DNA of 64,000 bases from UBA964 sp037444685 (lineage in GTDB: Bacteria > Pseudomonadota > Gammaproteobacteria > Steroidobacterales > Steroidobacteraceae): the NCBI GenBank assembly GCA_037444685.1, contig JBBILX010000007.1, positions 62,001 to 126,000 on the forward strand, written 5' to 3'. The notes under the pieces were generated by a model, which had not been told where the DNA came from, made no database searches, and saw only the letters and a program-made list of their open reading frames with translations. Positions within the stretch are counted from its first letter, which is position 1, and the number at the start of each line of letters is the position of its first letter. A program made the position numbers and the translations under genes. Positions 28,662 to 37,970 of the stretch are shown here, one piece after another.

Positions 28662-29117
28662 ATGGACATCCGCAAGGTCAAGAAGCTCATCGATCTGCTC
28701 GAGGAATCGGGGATCGCCGAGATCGAGATCAAGGAGGGGGAGGAATCCGTGCGGATCAGCCGCCTGCCCACCGGCAGCGTCGCAACGCAGATGACGGCGC
28801 TGCTGCCACCGGCACCCCTGCCGGCCGCCACGACGCCGGCGCCTGCCGCAGCGCCCCCACCGGCGGCTTCGCCGCGCAAGGCCGAGCACGTGGTCACCGC
28901 GCCAATGGTCGGGACCTTCTACGCAGCGCCATCGCCCGGCGCGAAGCCCTTCGTCGAAATTGGCACGGAGGTCAAGGTCGGCCAGGTGCTCTGCATCATC
29001 GAGGCGATGAAGATGATGAATCAGATCGAGAGCGACAAGGCCGGCCGCGTGGCGGCCGTGATGGTCCAGAACGGCGATCCCGTCGAGTTCGGCCAGCCTC
29101 TGTTCGTCATCGAGTGA
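28662..29117 (+). CDS. accB: Biotin carboxyl carrier protein of acetyl-CoA carboxylase
   Basis: A 151-residue protein. The N-terminal segment MDIRKVKKLIDLLEESGIAEIEI is the dimerisation part, a Pro-Ala linker occupies about residues 48-74, and the biotinyl domain follows with the biotinylation site EAMKMMN; K117 is the modified lysine. The protruding thumb loop VGTFYAAPSPGAKPF, typical of AccB, is present. A GGGGAGG ribosome-binding site precedes ATG 28662. It is followed by accC after 12 bp. Confidence 0.97.
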   Translation: MDIRKVKKLIDLLEESGIAEIEIKEGEESVRISRLPTGSVATQMTALLPPAPLPAATTPAPAAAPPPAASPRKAEHVVTAPMVGTFYAAPSPGAKPFVEIGTEVKVGQVLCIIEAMKMMNQIESDKAGRVAAVMVQNGDPVEFGQPLFVIE

Positions 29118-29129
29118 GGCCGGCGGCCC

Positions 29130-30473
29130 ATGCTCGACAAGATCGTCATCGCGAACCGAGGCGAGATCGCGCTGCGGATCCTCAGGGCCTGCCGCGAACT
29201 CGGCATCAAGACCGTCGCGGTCCACTCGACCGTCGACGCCAGTCTCAAGCACGTGCTGCTCGCGGACGAGTCCGTCTGCATCGGGCCCGCACCGTCGGCG
29301 AAGAGTTACCTCAACATGCCGGCGATCATCAGCGCGGCGGAAGTGACCGACTCGGCCGCGATCCATCCCGGCTACGGCTTTCTCTCGGAGAACGCGGACT
29401 TCGCGGAGCGCGTCGAGAACAGCGGCTTCATCTTCATCGGCCCGCGCGCCGAGGTGATCCGCCGGATGGGCGACAAGGTCTCGGCCATCACGATCATGAA
29501 GAAGGCCGGCGTGCCGTGCGTGCCGGGCTCCGGCGCGCCGCTCGGCAATGACGGCGACGAGAACCTCCGTATCGCCAGGGACATCGGCTACCCGGTCATC
29601 ATCAAGGCCTCGGGCGGCGGCGGCGGGCGCGGCATGCGCGTCGTGCACAACGCCGCCTCCCTGCTCAACGCGATCAACGTGACCAGGGCCGAGGCGCTCG
29701 CTGCTTTCGGCAACGACCAGGTCTACATGGAGAAGTTTCTCGAGAAGCCGCGCCACATCGAGTTCCAGGTGCTCGCCGACCATCACGGCAACGTCATCCA
29801 TCTCGGCGAGCGCGATTGCTCGATGCAACGCCGCCACCAGAAGGTCGTCGAGGAGGCACCCGCACCGGGCATCACGGCCGCACAGCGCGAGAAGATGGGC
29901 GAGCGTGTCGTCGAAGCCTGCCGCATGGTCGGCTACCGCAGTGCCGGCACGCTCGAGTTCCTCTACCAGGATGGCGAGTTCTATTTCATCGAGATGAATA
30001 CGCGCATCCAGGTCGAGCATCCGGTCACCGAGATGATCACCGGTATCGACCTCGTCAAGGCGCAGCTGATGATCGCAGCCGGCGAGAAGCTGCCCTGGCA
30101 GCAGAAGGACGTCCAGTTGCGCGGCCACGCGATCGAGTGCCGCATCAATGCCGAGGACGCCAAGACCTTCATGCCCTCGCCCGGCCCGGTGAAGCTCTGG
30201 CACCCACCCGGCGGCCCCGGCATCCGCGTCGACAGCCACATGTACTCGGGCTATCACGTGCCGCCCCACTACGATTCGCTGATTGCGAAGCTGATCTCCT
30301 ACGGCGACACGCGCGAGACCGCGATCGCGCGCATGAAGAACGCGCTTGTCGAGATGGTCGTCGAGGGCATCAAGACCAATACGGCGCTGCATCAGGAGAT
30401 CTTCAACCACGCCGCGTTCGCGGCCGGCGGCACCGACATCCACTATCTCGAGCGGCGTCTCGGACTGAAGTAG
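29130..30473 (+). CDS. accC: Acetyl-CoA carboxylase, biotin carboxylase subunit
   Basis: A 447-residue ATP-grasp enzyme. MLDKIVIANRGEIALRILRACRELG opens the pre-ATP-grasp domain; KASGGGGGRGMRVV is the glycine-rich ATP loop, EKFLEKPRHIEFQVLAD, ERDCSMQRRHQKVVEEAPAPG and FIEMNTRIQVEHPVTEM follow. These include the catalytic E and R of carboxyphosphate formation. It carboxylates the biotin on AccB in the first step of fatty-acid synthesis. Length is standard. The downstream prmA gene starts 12 bp later, so accB-accC-prmA are likely cotranscribed. Confidence 0.97.
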   Translation: MLDKIVIANRGEIALRILRACRELGIKTVAVHSTVDASLKHVLLADESVCIGPAPSAKSYLNMPAIISAAEVTDSAAIHPGYGFLSENADFAERVENSGFIFIGPRAEVIRRMGDKVSAITIMKKAGVPCVPGSGAPLGNDGDENLRIARDIGYPVIIKASGGGGGRGMRVVHNAASLLNAINVTRAEALAAFGNDQVYMEKFLEKPRHIEFQVLADHHGNVIHLGERDCSMQRRHQKVVEEAPAPGITAAQREKMGERVVEACRMVGYRSAGTLEFLYQDGEFYFIEMNTRIQVEHPVTEMITGIDLVKAQLMIAAGEKLPWQQKDVQLRGHAIECRINAEDAKTFMPSPGPVKLWHPPGGPGIRVDSHMYSGYHVPPHYDSLIAKLISYGDTRETAIARMKNALVEMVVEGIKTNTALHQEIFNHAAFAAGGTDIHYLERRLGLK

Positions 30474-30485
30474 CCGCGGCGCCCC

Positions 30486-31433
30486 ATGCCTTTCCTGCGC
30501 GTCCGAATCCGCCTCGACGGCCTCGACGCGGAGCAGGCCGAGGACGCCTGCCTGGCCGCTGGCGCGCTGTCGCTCACCTATACCGACCAACGCGACGACG
30601 CCATCCTTGAACCCGCACCGGGCGAGGTCCGTCTCTGGCCGGCCACGCGCCTCGAGGCGCTGTTCGCAGCCGCGGCTGCCGAACCGGCCCGCCTCGTCGC
30701 GCTGGCCGCACGGATCGGCGTTCCGCTGTCCGCCCTCGAAGTCGCACATCTGCCCGACCGCGCCTGGGAGCGCGAGTGGCTGCGTGACTTCCGGCCAATG
30801 CGCTTCGGTCAACGGCTATGGATCTGCCCGGCGGGCATGGCTCCACCCGCCGAAGCCGGGGGCGAGGGCAACGGGAACGTGATCGTTCGGCTCGATCCTG
30901 GGCTGGCCTTCGGCACCGGCACGCATCCGACCACGGCCATGTGCCTCGAGTGGCTCGAGGCCGCGATCCATCCCGACGCGGCGCCTGCGCCGCGCGTGAT
31001 CGACTATGGCTGTGGCAGCGGCATCCTCGCGATCGCCGCGCTGCGGCTCGGCGCGGTGCATGCCGCCGCATTCGACATCGACGCCCAGGCGTTGACCGCC
31101 ACGGCCGACAACGCCGCGGCCAATGGCGTCGCTCGCAGTCTCGACATCGTTGCCCGCGACGCCGACTTGCCGCACGATGCCGACCTGCTCGTCGCCAACA
31201 TCCTGGCCGGACCCCTGATCGAAATGGCACCGCGGCTCGCCGCGCTGTGCCGACCGGGTGGGCGGCTCGCGCTCGCGGGCCTGCTCGACGGGCAGGCGGC
31301 CGAGGTCGGCGCCGCCTATGCGCGCTGGTTCCGGATCGCGCCGGCGGGAAGCCGCGAAGGCTGGACACTGCTCGCCGGATCGCGCCACCCGGAGAGGTCG
31401 GTCAGAATGCGCCGGCAGGAAACGTCGCCGTGA
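30486..31433 (+). CDS. prmA: Ribosomal protein L11 methyltransferase
   Basis: A 315-residue protein. The N-terminal 75 residues are the L11-binding ferredoxin-like part (LRVRIRLDGLDAEQAEDACLAAGALSLTYTD). The SAM-dependent methyltransferase domain has LDPGLAFGTGTHPTTAMCLEWLE and VIDYGCGSGILAIAALRLGA (motif I), and the catalytic-loop sequence LLVANILAGPLIEMAP. It trimethylates lysines and the N-terminus of L11. The tail beyond residue 295 (PERSVRMRRQETSP) is a little longer than usual. Its stop overlaps the GTG start of the zinc-ribbon gene. Confidence 0.95.
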   Translation: MPFLRVRIRLDGLDAEQAEDACLAAGALSLTYTDQRDDAILEPAPGEVRLWPATRLEALFAAAAAEPARLVALAARIGVPLSALEVAHLPDRAWEREWLRDFRPMRFGQRLWICPAGMAPPAEAGGEGNGNVIVRLDPGLAFGTGTHPTTAMCLEWLEAAIHPDAAPAPRVIDYGCGSGILAIAALRLGAVHAAAFDIDAQALTATADNAAANGVARSLDIVARDADLPHDADLLVANILAGPLIEMAPRLAALCRPGGRLALAGLLDGQAAEVGAAYARWFRIAPAGSREGWTLLAGSRHPERSVRMRRQETSP

Positions 31434-32683
31434 TCACGATCTGCCCGCAATGCCAGCTCTCGCTCGCGGTCTCCGCGGCGGACCTCCGCGTCGCGCAAGG
31501 CCACGTGCGCTGCGGACGCTGCGCGTCCGTGTTCAACGCGCTGGTCTCGCTGTACGACAGCGAAGACGAGGCGCTGGCTCCCGACGCGGACCCGCTCGGG
31601 GCAGCGATCCACGAGGAGGCATCGGCCGAGGCGACGCAGTCCCGGATCGTCGCGGTCACGATCGATACGGCCGCGACCGCCGGCGGCGCCAATACCGGCG
31701 TATTCTCCGCCGATACGGTCGCCGAATCCGCCGCTGTGGCTCCGGAGGCCGACGCCGCCACCGGGGAACCCGAACCGGCGTCGACCGCTGCGCCCGCCGG
31801 GGAGACCGACCTCGTCTGGCTGCCAGCTGCCAACGATCCCGGCATCGAAGAGCTGGTGGCCGCGAACGATCCGATCGCCGATGCCGAGTCGCTCGGCATC
31901 GACGCACTCGCACCGCAGAGTATCGAGCGGCTCGACATCGATCTCGGTGACCTGTCGGGAGCGGGCGGTGACTGCCACGTCGTCGTGCCGCAGCTGCGGC
32001 CTATGCGCGATGACCCGGATCCTTTGCGAGCGCCGCCCGAGCCGCCACAGGTCGACACGGTGGAGCCGGTCGAATCGGCGTCACCAATCGTCGCGACCTC
32101 GGGCAGCGAGGCGGCGCCGCCCGAGGATCTCGTGGCCGGACCGGACACGCCGCGCCATGCGCGATTCTGGGGGGCAGGCAGCGCCCTGCTCGCCCTGCTG
32201 CTCGCAGGCCAGTGGGTGCACAACCAACGCGAGACACTCGTGGGCTGGCCCGCACTGACGCAGCCGCTGACGCGTCTGTACGCGGCGCTGGGCCGCCCGA
32301 TCCGTCTGCGAGGCGATCTCAGTGCCTATGATGTCCGGCAGCTGGGGGCCGTCGCGGCAGCGGATCCCGGAGGTACCCTGACGGTGCGCGCAAGCCTGCG
32401 CAATCTCTCGCCGCGGCCCCAGCCGATGCCGCTGCTGCGGGTGACTCTGCAGGACCGTTATGGCAATCGCATCGCGTCGCGCGACCTGACGGCCGCGGAG
32501 TATCAGCAGCGGCCGGCCGGCACGGCGCCGATGACGCTGCTGGCGGCCGGCGCCCGGCTCGAGACCGCGGTGCAGCTCGTCGATCCCGGTGGCAAAGCCG
32601 TCGGTTTCGAACTCGACGTCTGTCTCGCCGACGATGGCCTGACGCGCTGCGCCAGCGATCTCGCGGCCGCGACCTCGCGCTGA
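31430..32683 (+). CDS. Zinc-ribbon, DUF3426-type membrane protein
   Basis: A 417-residue protein. The N-terminus is an MJ0042-type zinc finger with C5/C8 and C28/C31 (CPQC, CGRC). A long acidic, Ala- and Pro-rich unstructured region follows (about 45-240). One transmembrane helix lies near residue 245 (GAGSALLALLLAGQWV), and a C-terminal periplasmic DUF3426 domain follows (SLRNLSPRPQPMPLLRVTLQDRYGNRIASRDL). Proteins of this kind commonly sit between prmA and dusB and their role is unknown. The GTG start at 31430 was chosen because it overlaps the prmA stop and yields the zinc finger. Confidence 0.88.
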   Translation: MITICPQCQLSLAVSAADLRVAQGHVRCGRCASVFNALVSLYDSEDEALAPDADPLGAAIHEEASAEATQSRIVAVTIDTAATAGGANTGVFSADTVAESAAVAPEADAATGEPEPASTAAPAGETDLVWLPAANDPGIEELVAANDPIADAESLGIDALAPQSIERLDIDLGDLSGAGGDCHVVVPQLRPMRDDPDPLRAPPEPPQVDTVEPVESASPIVATSGSEAAPPEDLVAGPDTPRHARFWGAGSALLALLLAGQWVHNQRETLVGWPALTQPLTRLYAALGRPIRLRGDLSAYDVRQLGAVAAADPGGTLTVRASLRNLSPRPQPMPLLRVTLQDRYGNRIASRDLTAAEYQQRPAGTAPMTLLAAGARLETAVQLVDPGGKAVGFELDVCLADDGLTRCASDLAAATSR

Positions 32684-32688
32684 TCCGG

Positions 32689-33693
32689 ATGACCACGGGC
32701 ACTCTACAGATCGGCCGGTGGCCGATTCGGCAAGCTGCGGTGCTCGCGCCGATGGCCGGCGTCACCGACCGGCCTTTCCGCATCCTCGCGCGCTCACTCG
32801 GTGCCGGACTCGCCGCCTCGGAGATGATCACCGCCGACATTCGCCTCTGGAACACGCCGAAGTCCCGACGGCGGCTCGATCATGCGGGCGAACCCGAGCC
32901 GAGGGTGGTGCAGCTCGCCGGCGCCGATCCCGTCGCGCTGGCCGAGGCGGCGCGCCGCAACATCGACCTCGGCGCACAGATCATCGACATCAACATGGGC
33001 TGCCCCGCCAAGAAGGTCTGCAACCGCCTGTGCGGCTCGGCGCTGCTGACCGACGAGCCGCTGGTCGCAAAGATCCTCGACGCCGTCGTCGCCGCGGCCG
33101 CCGCCGCCGGCATTCCAGTCACGCTGAAGATGCGGACTGGCTGGGACCGCGAGCATCGCAACGGGCCGCGCATCGCGCGCATCGCGGCCGAGGCCGGCGT
33201 CGCCGCGCTGGCGATCCACGGCCGCACGCGGGCCGATTTCTACTCGGGCTCGGCCGAGTACGAGACGATCCGCGAGATTGGTGCGACGGTCGGCATCCCG
33301 GTGCTCGCGAACGGCGACATCACCTCGCCGCAGAAAGCGCGCGAGGTACTTGATTACTGCGGTGCGGACGGAGTAATGATCGGCCGCGCCGCGCACGGAT
33401 CACCGTGGATTTTCCGCGATGTCAATGCCTTCCTGACCACGGGAGAGACACCGCCGCCGCTATCTCGACGCGAACTGCGTGATATCATTCTCGCGCATCT
33501 GGAATCCATCTATGCCTTCTACGGCGAGGACTCTGGACTCCGGATCGCACGCAAACACCTCGGCTGGTACAGCGAGCTGCTCGACGCAGCGTCCGGCGCG
33601 GAGCCATCGGCACGCAGCGTCTTCATGGCAGCGGACTCGACGTCGGCGCAGTTCGCGTGCGTCAGGGAGCGGTTCGACCTCTGGGCAGCCTAG
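32689..33693 (+). CDS. dusB: tRNA-dihydrouridine synthase B
   Basis: A 334-residue flavoenzyme. LAPMAGVTDRPFRILARSLGAGLAASEMI is the FMN-binding N-terminus, and INMGCPAKKVCNRLCGSALL carries the catalytic cysteine (in the MGCPAKKV context). LKMRTGWDREHRN, LAIHGRTRADFYSGSAEY and VLANGDITSPQKAREVL follow, the typical order for DusB. It reduces a uridine in the tRNA D-loop. It starts 5 bp after the zinc-ribbon gene and precedes fis, the classical dusB-fis pair. Confidence 0.96.
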   Translation: MTTGTLQIGRWPIRQAAVLAPMAGVTDRPFRILARSLGAGLAASEMITADIRLWNTPKSRRRLDHAGEPEPRVVQLAGADPVALAEAARRNIDLGAQIIDINMGCPAKKVCNRLCGSALLTDEPLVAKILDAVVAAAAAAGIPVTLKMRTGWDREHRNGPRIARIAAEAGVAALAIHGRTRADFYSGSAEYETIREIGATVGIPVLANGDITSPQKAREVLDYCGADGVMIGRAAHGSPWIFRDVNAFLTTGETPPPLSRRELRDIILAHLESIYAFYGEDSGLRIARKHLGWYSELLDAASGAEPSARSVFMAADSTSAQFACVRERFDLWAA

Positions 33694-33722
33694 AACAACA
33701 AAGCGAGCGTCGGGGAATGCGC

Positions 33723-34022
33723 ATGGGAACGAAGAAGCAGGTCGGTTCGCGGGCCGCGTCACCGCTCGGTACTGCACTCGACGCCGGCGGAGACCTGCCG
33801 CTGCGACGTCACACCGAACGCGCCCTCAACGCCTACCTGTCGAGCCTCGACGGCGACCGGCCGAGCCACCTGTACGACCTGGTCCTGCGCGAAGTCGAGG
33901 AGCCACTGTTCCGCACCGTGCTCGACTACGCCGCGGGCAACCAGAGCCGGGCCGCCGACATTCTCGGCATCAATCGCGGCACGCTGCGCAAGAAACTCCG
34001 TGAGCTCGGCCTGGCCCAGTGA
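33723..34022 (+). CDS. fis: DNA-binding protein Fis
   Basis: A 99-residue nucleoid protein and factor for inversion stimulation. The C-terminal helix-turn-helix GNQSRAADILGINRGTLRKKLRELGL matches Fis closely, and LYDLVLREVEEPLFRTVLDYA is the dimer core. The ATG at 33723 is 7 bp after a GGGGA site; ATG 33717 is a near alternative and a longer frame overlapping dusB is not supported. The gene follows dusB by 29 bp and is likely cotranscribed with it. Fis controls stable RNA and growth-phase expression. Confidence 0.95.
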   Translation: MGTKKQVGSRAASPLGTALDAGGDLPLRRHTERALNAYLSSLDGDRPSHLYDLVLREVEEPLFRTVLDYAAGNQSRAADILGINRGTLRKKLRELGLAQ

Positions 34023-34035
34023 GCCGGTGCCCGGC

Positions 34036-35616
34036 ATGAGCGCCGATCGTCCGCTGCCGGCGCGTCGCGCCTTGCTGTCCGTCTCCGACAAGACGGGTAT
34101 CGTCGAGCTCGCCCGCTCGCTCGCCGCGCGCGACGTGGAGCTGATCTCCACGGGCGGTACCGCGAAGCTGCTTCGCGAAGCCGGTCTGCCGGTGCGCGAG
34201 GTCGCTGCCGTGACGGGCTTCCCCGAGATCATGGACGGCCGCGTCAAGAGCCTGCATCCGAAGATCCACGGCGGTCTGCTCGGGCGGCGCGGCGTCGACG
34301 ACGCCGTCATGGCCGAGCACGCGATCGCGCCGATCGATCTGCTGGTCGTCAACCTCTATCCGTTCGAATCGACGATCGCTAAGAGTGGCTGCACCGACGC
34401 CGAGGCGATCGAGAACATCGATATCGGCGGTCCGGCGATGTTGCGCGCCGCGGCCAAGAACCACGCCGCCGTGGCCGCCATCGTCGATCCGGCCGACTAT
34501 GCCCCGCTGCTCGCCGAACTCGCCAGCCAGGGGGGCACGAGCTGGAGCCTGCGTCGTCGGCTCGCTGCCAAGGCGTTCGCGCACACCGCCGCCTACGATG
34601 CGATGGTTGCCGGCTACCTGCAGGCGCATTCACCGGGTGCAATCGAGCCCGAGCGCTTCCCGCTGTCGCTCATGCCGCGCTTCGAGCGCGTGCAGGTGCT
34701 GCGTTACGGCGAGAATCCGCACCAGCGCGCGGCTTTCTACCGCAGCCCGGCGGCGCGTGGCGCCGGAGTGGCGACGGCGCGTCTGCTGCAGGGCAAGGAT
34801 CTGTCGTTCAACAACGTCGCCGACGCCGACACCGCCATCGAATGCGTGCGTCAGTTCGACGCACCGGCCTGCGTGATCGTCAAGCACGCCAACCCCTGCG
34901 GCGTCGCCGTCGGCGCGACGACCCTCGCCGCTTACGAAGCCGCCTACCGTACCGACCCGACCTCAGCTTTCGGCGGCATCATCGCCTTCAACCGCGAGCT
35001 CGATGGCGCGACCGCAGGTGCGATCCTGGCGCGGCAGTTCGTCGAAGTCCTCGCCGCGCCGTCGATATCGGCCGAGTCGCGCACCGTGCTCGCGAGTCGC
35101 GTCAATCTGCGCGTGCTCGAAACCGGTGACCTCGCCGCCGACACGGGCGCTGCGCTCGAGCTCCGCAGCGTCACGGGCGGACTGCTCGCGCAGGAGCGCG
35201 ATACCGGCATGGCGAGCCGCGACCGGCTGCGGCTGGTCACGGCGCGCGCGCCGACCGACGCCGAACTCGACGACCTGCTGTTCGCATGGCGCGTCTGCAA
35301 GTTCGTGAAGTCGAACGCCATCGTCTATGCGCGCGACGGCGCGACGATCGGCGTCGGCGCCGGCCAGATGAGCCGCGTCTATTCGAGCCGAGTCGCAGCG
35401 ATGAAAGCGGCCGACGAGAAACTGCCGGTCGCCGGGGCCGTGATGGCTTCGGACGCGTTCTTCCCATTCCGCGACGGCGTCGACGTGGCGGCCGAGTACG
35501 GCATCCGCGCCGTGATCCAGCCCGGCGGCAGCAAGCGCGACGAGGAAGTCATCGCGGCGGCCGACGAGCATGGCATCGCCATGGTCTTCACGGGCATGCG
35601 CCACTTCCGGCACTGA
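34036..35616 (+). CDS. purH: Bifunctional AICAR transformylase/IMP cyclohydrolase
   Basis: A 526-residue enzyme for the last two steps of IMP synthesis. The N-terminal IMP cyclohydrolase (MGS-like) part has ALLSVSDKTGIVELARSLAARDVELISTGGTAKLLRE and DGRVKSLHPKIHGGLLGRR. The transformylase part has RYGENPHQRAAFYR, CVIVKHANPCGVAVG, the KSNAIVYA segment and GGSKRDEEVIAAADEHGIAMVFTGMRHFRH at the end. The ATG at 34036, 13 bp after the fis stop, was chosen; an upstream start at 34000 would overlap fis. It is followed closely by purD, giving the usual purH-purD operon. Confidence 0.97.
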   Translation: MSADRPLPARRALLSVSDKTGIVELARSLAARDVELISTGGTAKLLREAGLPVREVAAVTGFPEIMDGRVKSLHPKIHGGLLGRRGVDDAVMAEHAIAPIDLLVVNLYPFESTIAKSGCTDAEAIENIDIGGPAMLRAAAKNHAAVAAIVDPADYAPLLAELASQGGTSWSLRRRLAAKAFAHTAAYDAMVAGYLQAHSPGAIEPERFPLSLMPRFERVQVLRYGENPHQRAAFYRSPAARGAGVATARLLQGKDLSFNNVADADTAIECVRQFDAPACVIVKHANPCGVAVGATTLAAYEAAYRTDPTSAFGGIIAFNRELDGATAGAILARQFVEVLAAPSISAESRTVLASRVNLRVLETGDLAADTGAALELRSVTGGLLAQERDTGMASRDRLRLVTARAPTDAELDDLLFAWRVCKFVKSNAIVYARDGATIGVGAGQMSRVYSSRVAAMKAADEKLPVAGAVMASDAFFPFRDGVDVAAEYGIRAVIQPGGSKRDEEVIAAADEHGIAMVFTGMRHFRH

Positions 35617-35632
35617 GGCGAGGGCGAGGCAC

Positions 35633-36997
35633 GTGGGCGGGGGCAGCCTCAGGGTGCTCGTGATCGGCGGCGGCGGCCGCGAGCACGCGCTCGCATGGAA
35701 GTGCTCGCAGTCACCTCGGGTGACTGCGGTGCTCGTCGCGCCGGGCAACGCCGGCACGGCGCGCGAGCCGCGGGTGCGCAACGTCGCGGTCGCGGCCGAC
35801 GACATCGACGGCCTCGTCGCCCTGGCGAGACGGGAACACATCGACCTGACGATCGTCGGCCCGGAAGCGCCGCTGGTGCTCGGCGTCGTCGACGCCTTCG
35901 AGGCGGCGGGCTTGCGTTGCTTCGGTCCGCGACGCGCTGCGGCGAGGCTCGAGGGATCGAAGGCCTTCTCGAAAGCCTTTCTGCGCCGTCACGGCATCCC
36001 GACCGCCGGCTACGCGGCCTTCACGCGGGCAGACTTCGACGCCGAATGGGTGCGTCGGCAGCGCACACCCATCGTCGTCAAGGCCAGCGGTCTCGCCGCC
36101 GGCAAGGGCGTGGTGATCGCGCAGAGCGCCGACGAGGCGATCGCGACCGCTCTGGCGATGTTCGACGGCCGCTTCGGCAGCGCCGGCGACGAAGTCGTGA
36201 TAGAAGAGTTCCTCCGGGGCGAGGAGGCGAGCTTCATCGTGATGGCCGACGGCGCGCACGTGCTGCCATTCGCCACCTCGCAGGACCACAAGCGCCGCGA
36301 CGACGGCGACCGCGGCCCCAACACCGGCGGCATGGGCGCCTATTCGCCGGCGCCGGTAGTTACACCCGCACTGCATGGGCGCATCATGCGCGAGGTCATC
36401 GAGCCGACGATCCGAGGCCTTGCGGCCGAAGGCATGCCCTACACGGGCTTCCTCTACGCCGGTGTCATGATCGCTCCGGACGGCACCCCGAATGTGCTCG
36501 AGTTCAACTGCCGCTTCGGCGATCCCGAGACGCAGCCGATCATGATGCGGCTGCGCTCCGACCTCACTTTGCTGTGTGAGGCGGCGCTCGAAGGGCGGCT
36601 CGACGAGATGGGGATGGACTGGGATCCTCGCGCTGCACTCGGCGTCGTGCTCGCTGCAGGCGGGTATCCGGATGCCGTGCGCAAGGGCGATCCGATCAGC
36701 GGGCTCGAACGCGCCGCGATGCTGCCCGGCAAGGTGTTCCATGCCGGCACGCAGGCACGCGACGATGGCACCGTGATCACGAACGGCGGCCGGGTGCTCT
36801 GCGCGGTCGGTCTCGGCGATTCCGTCGCAGACGCCCAGCGGGCCGCGTACGCGCTCGTCGATTGCATCGCCTGGGAGGGCATGCATTGCCGGCGTGACAT
36901 CGGTTACCGCGCCGTGGCGCGCGAACGCGGCAGCGGCGAAGCACCGCCTGTCGCGCCTCACGGCGCCGACGACGGTGGTCACGGCGGCGAAGACTGA
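35633..36997 (+). CDS. purD: Phosphoribosylamine-glycine ligase
   Basis: A 454-residue ATP-grasp enzyme. RVLVIGGGGREHALAWK is the conserved N-terminus; KAFSKAFLRRHGIPTAGYAAF, VVKASGLAAGKGVVIA (ATP loop), DHKRRDDGDRGPNTGGMGAYSPAP and GFLYAGVMIAPDGTPNVLEFNCRFGDPETQ are hallmark stretches. It joins glycine to phosphoribosylamine in purine synthesis. No ATG is present near the N-terminus; GTG at 35633 was chosen since GAGG lies about 6 bases before it, but GTG at 35654 is possible. The C-terminal 25 residues are a Gly/Asp/His-rich tail (DDGGHGGED) beyond the family's usual end. Confidence 0.94.
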   Translation: MGGGSLRVLVIGGGGREHALAWKCSQSPRVTAVLVAPGNAGTAREPRVRNVAVAADDIDGLVALARREHIDLTIVGPEAPLVLGVVDAFEAAGLRCFGPRRAAARLEGSKAFSKAFLRRHGIPTAGYAAFTRADFDAEWVRRQRTPIVVKASGLAAGKGVVIAQSADEAIATALAMFDGRFGSAGDEVVIEEFLRGEEASFIVMADGAHVLPFATSQDHKRRDDGDRGPNTGGMGAYSPAPVVTPALHGRIMREVIEPTIRGLAAEGMPYTGFLYAGVMIAPDGTPNVLEFNCRFGDPETQPIMMRLRSDLTLLCEAALEGRLDEMGMDWDPRAALGVVLAAGGYPDAVRKGDPISGLERAAMLPGKVFHAGTQARDDGTVITNGGRVLCAVGLGDSVADAQRAAYALVDCIAWEGMHCRRDIGYRAVARERGSGEAPPVAPHGADDGGHGGED

Positions 36998-37001
36998 GTA
37001 C

Positions 37002-37970
37002 ATGTCCGGCCTCGCGGCTGCGCCACGCACGATCCCCGGGGTGACGCCCGAGCTGCGGACCCGGTTGCGCCGCTGGTTTGCGGTCGCGACGCGGGTCTCG
37101 CCGCAACTGGCCGCGCGGCTCGCGCTAGAGCTGTTCCTGACGCCGCCGCGCCGCAGGCTCGACGCAGTGGACGTACCGGTCGTGGCGCGCGCCACACGAC
37201 GCGCTCTCGCCGTCGGCACTGACCGCGTCGCCGCGCTCGAATGGACGCCGTCGCCCGCGAGCACGGCGGCCGATCCGGGCGCCTTTCCGGGCGGCAGGCT
37301 GCCGACCGTGCTGTTGCTGCACGGCTGGGGATCTCACGCCGCACGCTTCGGCCATTTCATCGACCCGCTGACGTCGCACGGGTTCCGCGTCGTCGGCCTC
37401 GACGCACCCGCGCACGGCGACTCGACGGGCCGGCGCTGCGATCTGTCGCGGTTCCGTGCGGCGCTGCGCACTGCGCTCACCGAGTTCGCGCCCGTGACGG
37501 GCGTCGTTGCGCACTCGATGGGCGCGAGCGCAGCGGTCTCGCAGCTTGCCGACGAGCCTCATCCGGACGTGCGCGCACTGGTCGTCGTCGGCATGCCGCG
37601 CGACGTTGGCTACATGATGGGGTCGTTCGCGCTCGTGCTCGATCTGCGTGCCGATGTCACCCGGCGCCTGCGCTCGCTGTTCACGCAGCGCTTCGGAGCG
37701 CCGCCAGAGCAGTTTTCGGCGCTCGAGCTCGCCGGGCGGCTGGCCGTACCGACCCTCGTCGTCCACGATCGTGATGACAACGTTGCACCCGCGCAGCATG
37801 CCCGCGAATTCGCCGCGCGCCTGCGCAATCCCCGTTTACGCGAGACGCGCGGCCTGCACCACAGTGGCGCGCTGCGTGACTCCGCGACCATCGCCGCGAT
37901 CGTCGAGTTCCTGCGCGACACGCTGGCGCGGCAGCGCGCGCCACGAGCGGACGGCGGCGTCAGAAGCTGA
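37002..37970 (+). CDS. Alpha/beta hydrolase
   Basis: A 322-residue protein with the alpha/beta-hydrolase fold: LLLHGWGSHAARFGHF (oxyanion loop), the nucleophile elbow VVAHSMGASAAVS with the serine in H-S-M-G, the acid in LVVHDRDDNVAP, and the histidine in RGLHHSGALRD. The N-terminal 80 residues are helical and unlike the fold. The substrate is unknown. The ATG at 37002 is 4 bp past the purD stop, so it rides on the purine operon, although no functional link is implied. Its 3' end overlaps the convergent outer-membrane-like gene by 11 nt. Confidence 0.82.
   Translation: MSGLAAAPRTIPGVTPELRTRLRRWFAVATRVSPQLAARLALELFLTPPRRRLDAVDVPVVARATRRALAVGTDRVAALEWTPSPASTAADPGAFPGGRLPTVLLLHGWGSHAARFGHFIDPLTSHGFRVVGLDAPAHGDSTGRRCDLSRFRAALRTALTEFAPVTGVVAHSMGASAAVSQLADEPHPDVRALVVVGMPRDVGYMMGSFALVLDLRADVTRRLRSLFTQRFGAPPEQFSALELAGRLAVPTLVVHDRDDNVAPAQHAREFAARLRNPRLRETRGLHHSGALRDSATIAAIVEFLRDTLARQRAPRADGGVRS

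Noticed and set aside
26526..30812. A very long minus-strand open frame opposite dsbD, aroQ, accB and accC
   Set aside because: It is antisense to well-conserved genes, is rich in Arg, Asp, Leu and His with no domain pattern, and is explained by codon bias in G+C-rich DNA.
30818..31429. Extension of the zinc-ribbon gene upstream into prmA
   Set aside because: The in-frame extension overlaps prmA in another frame and is non-conserved; the zinc-finger start at GTG 31430 fits better.
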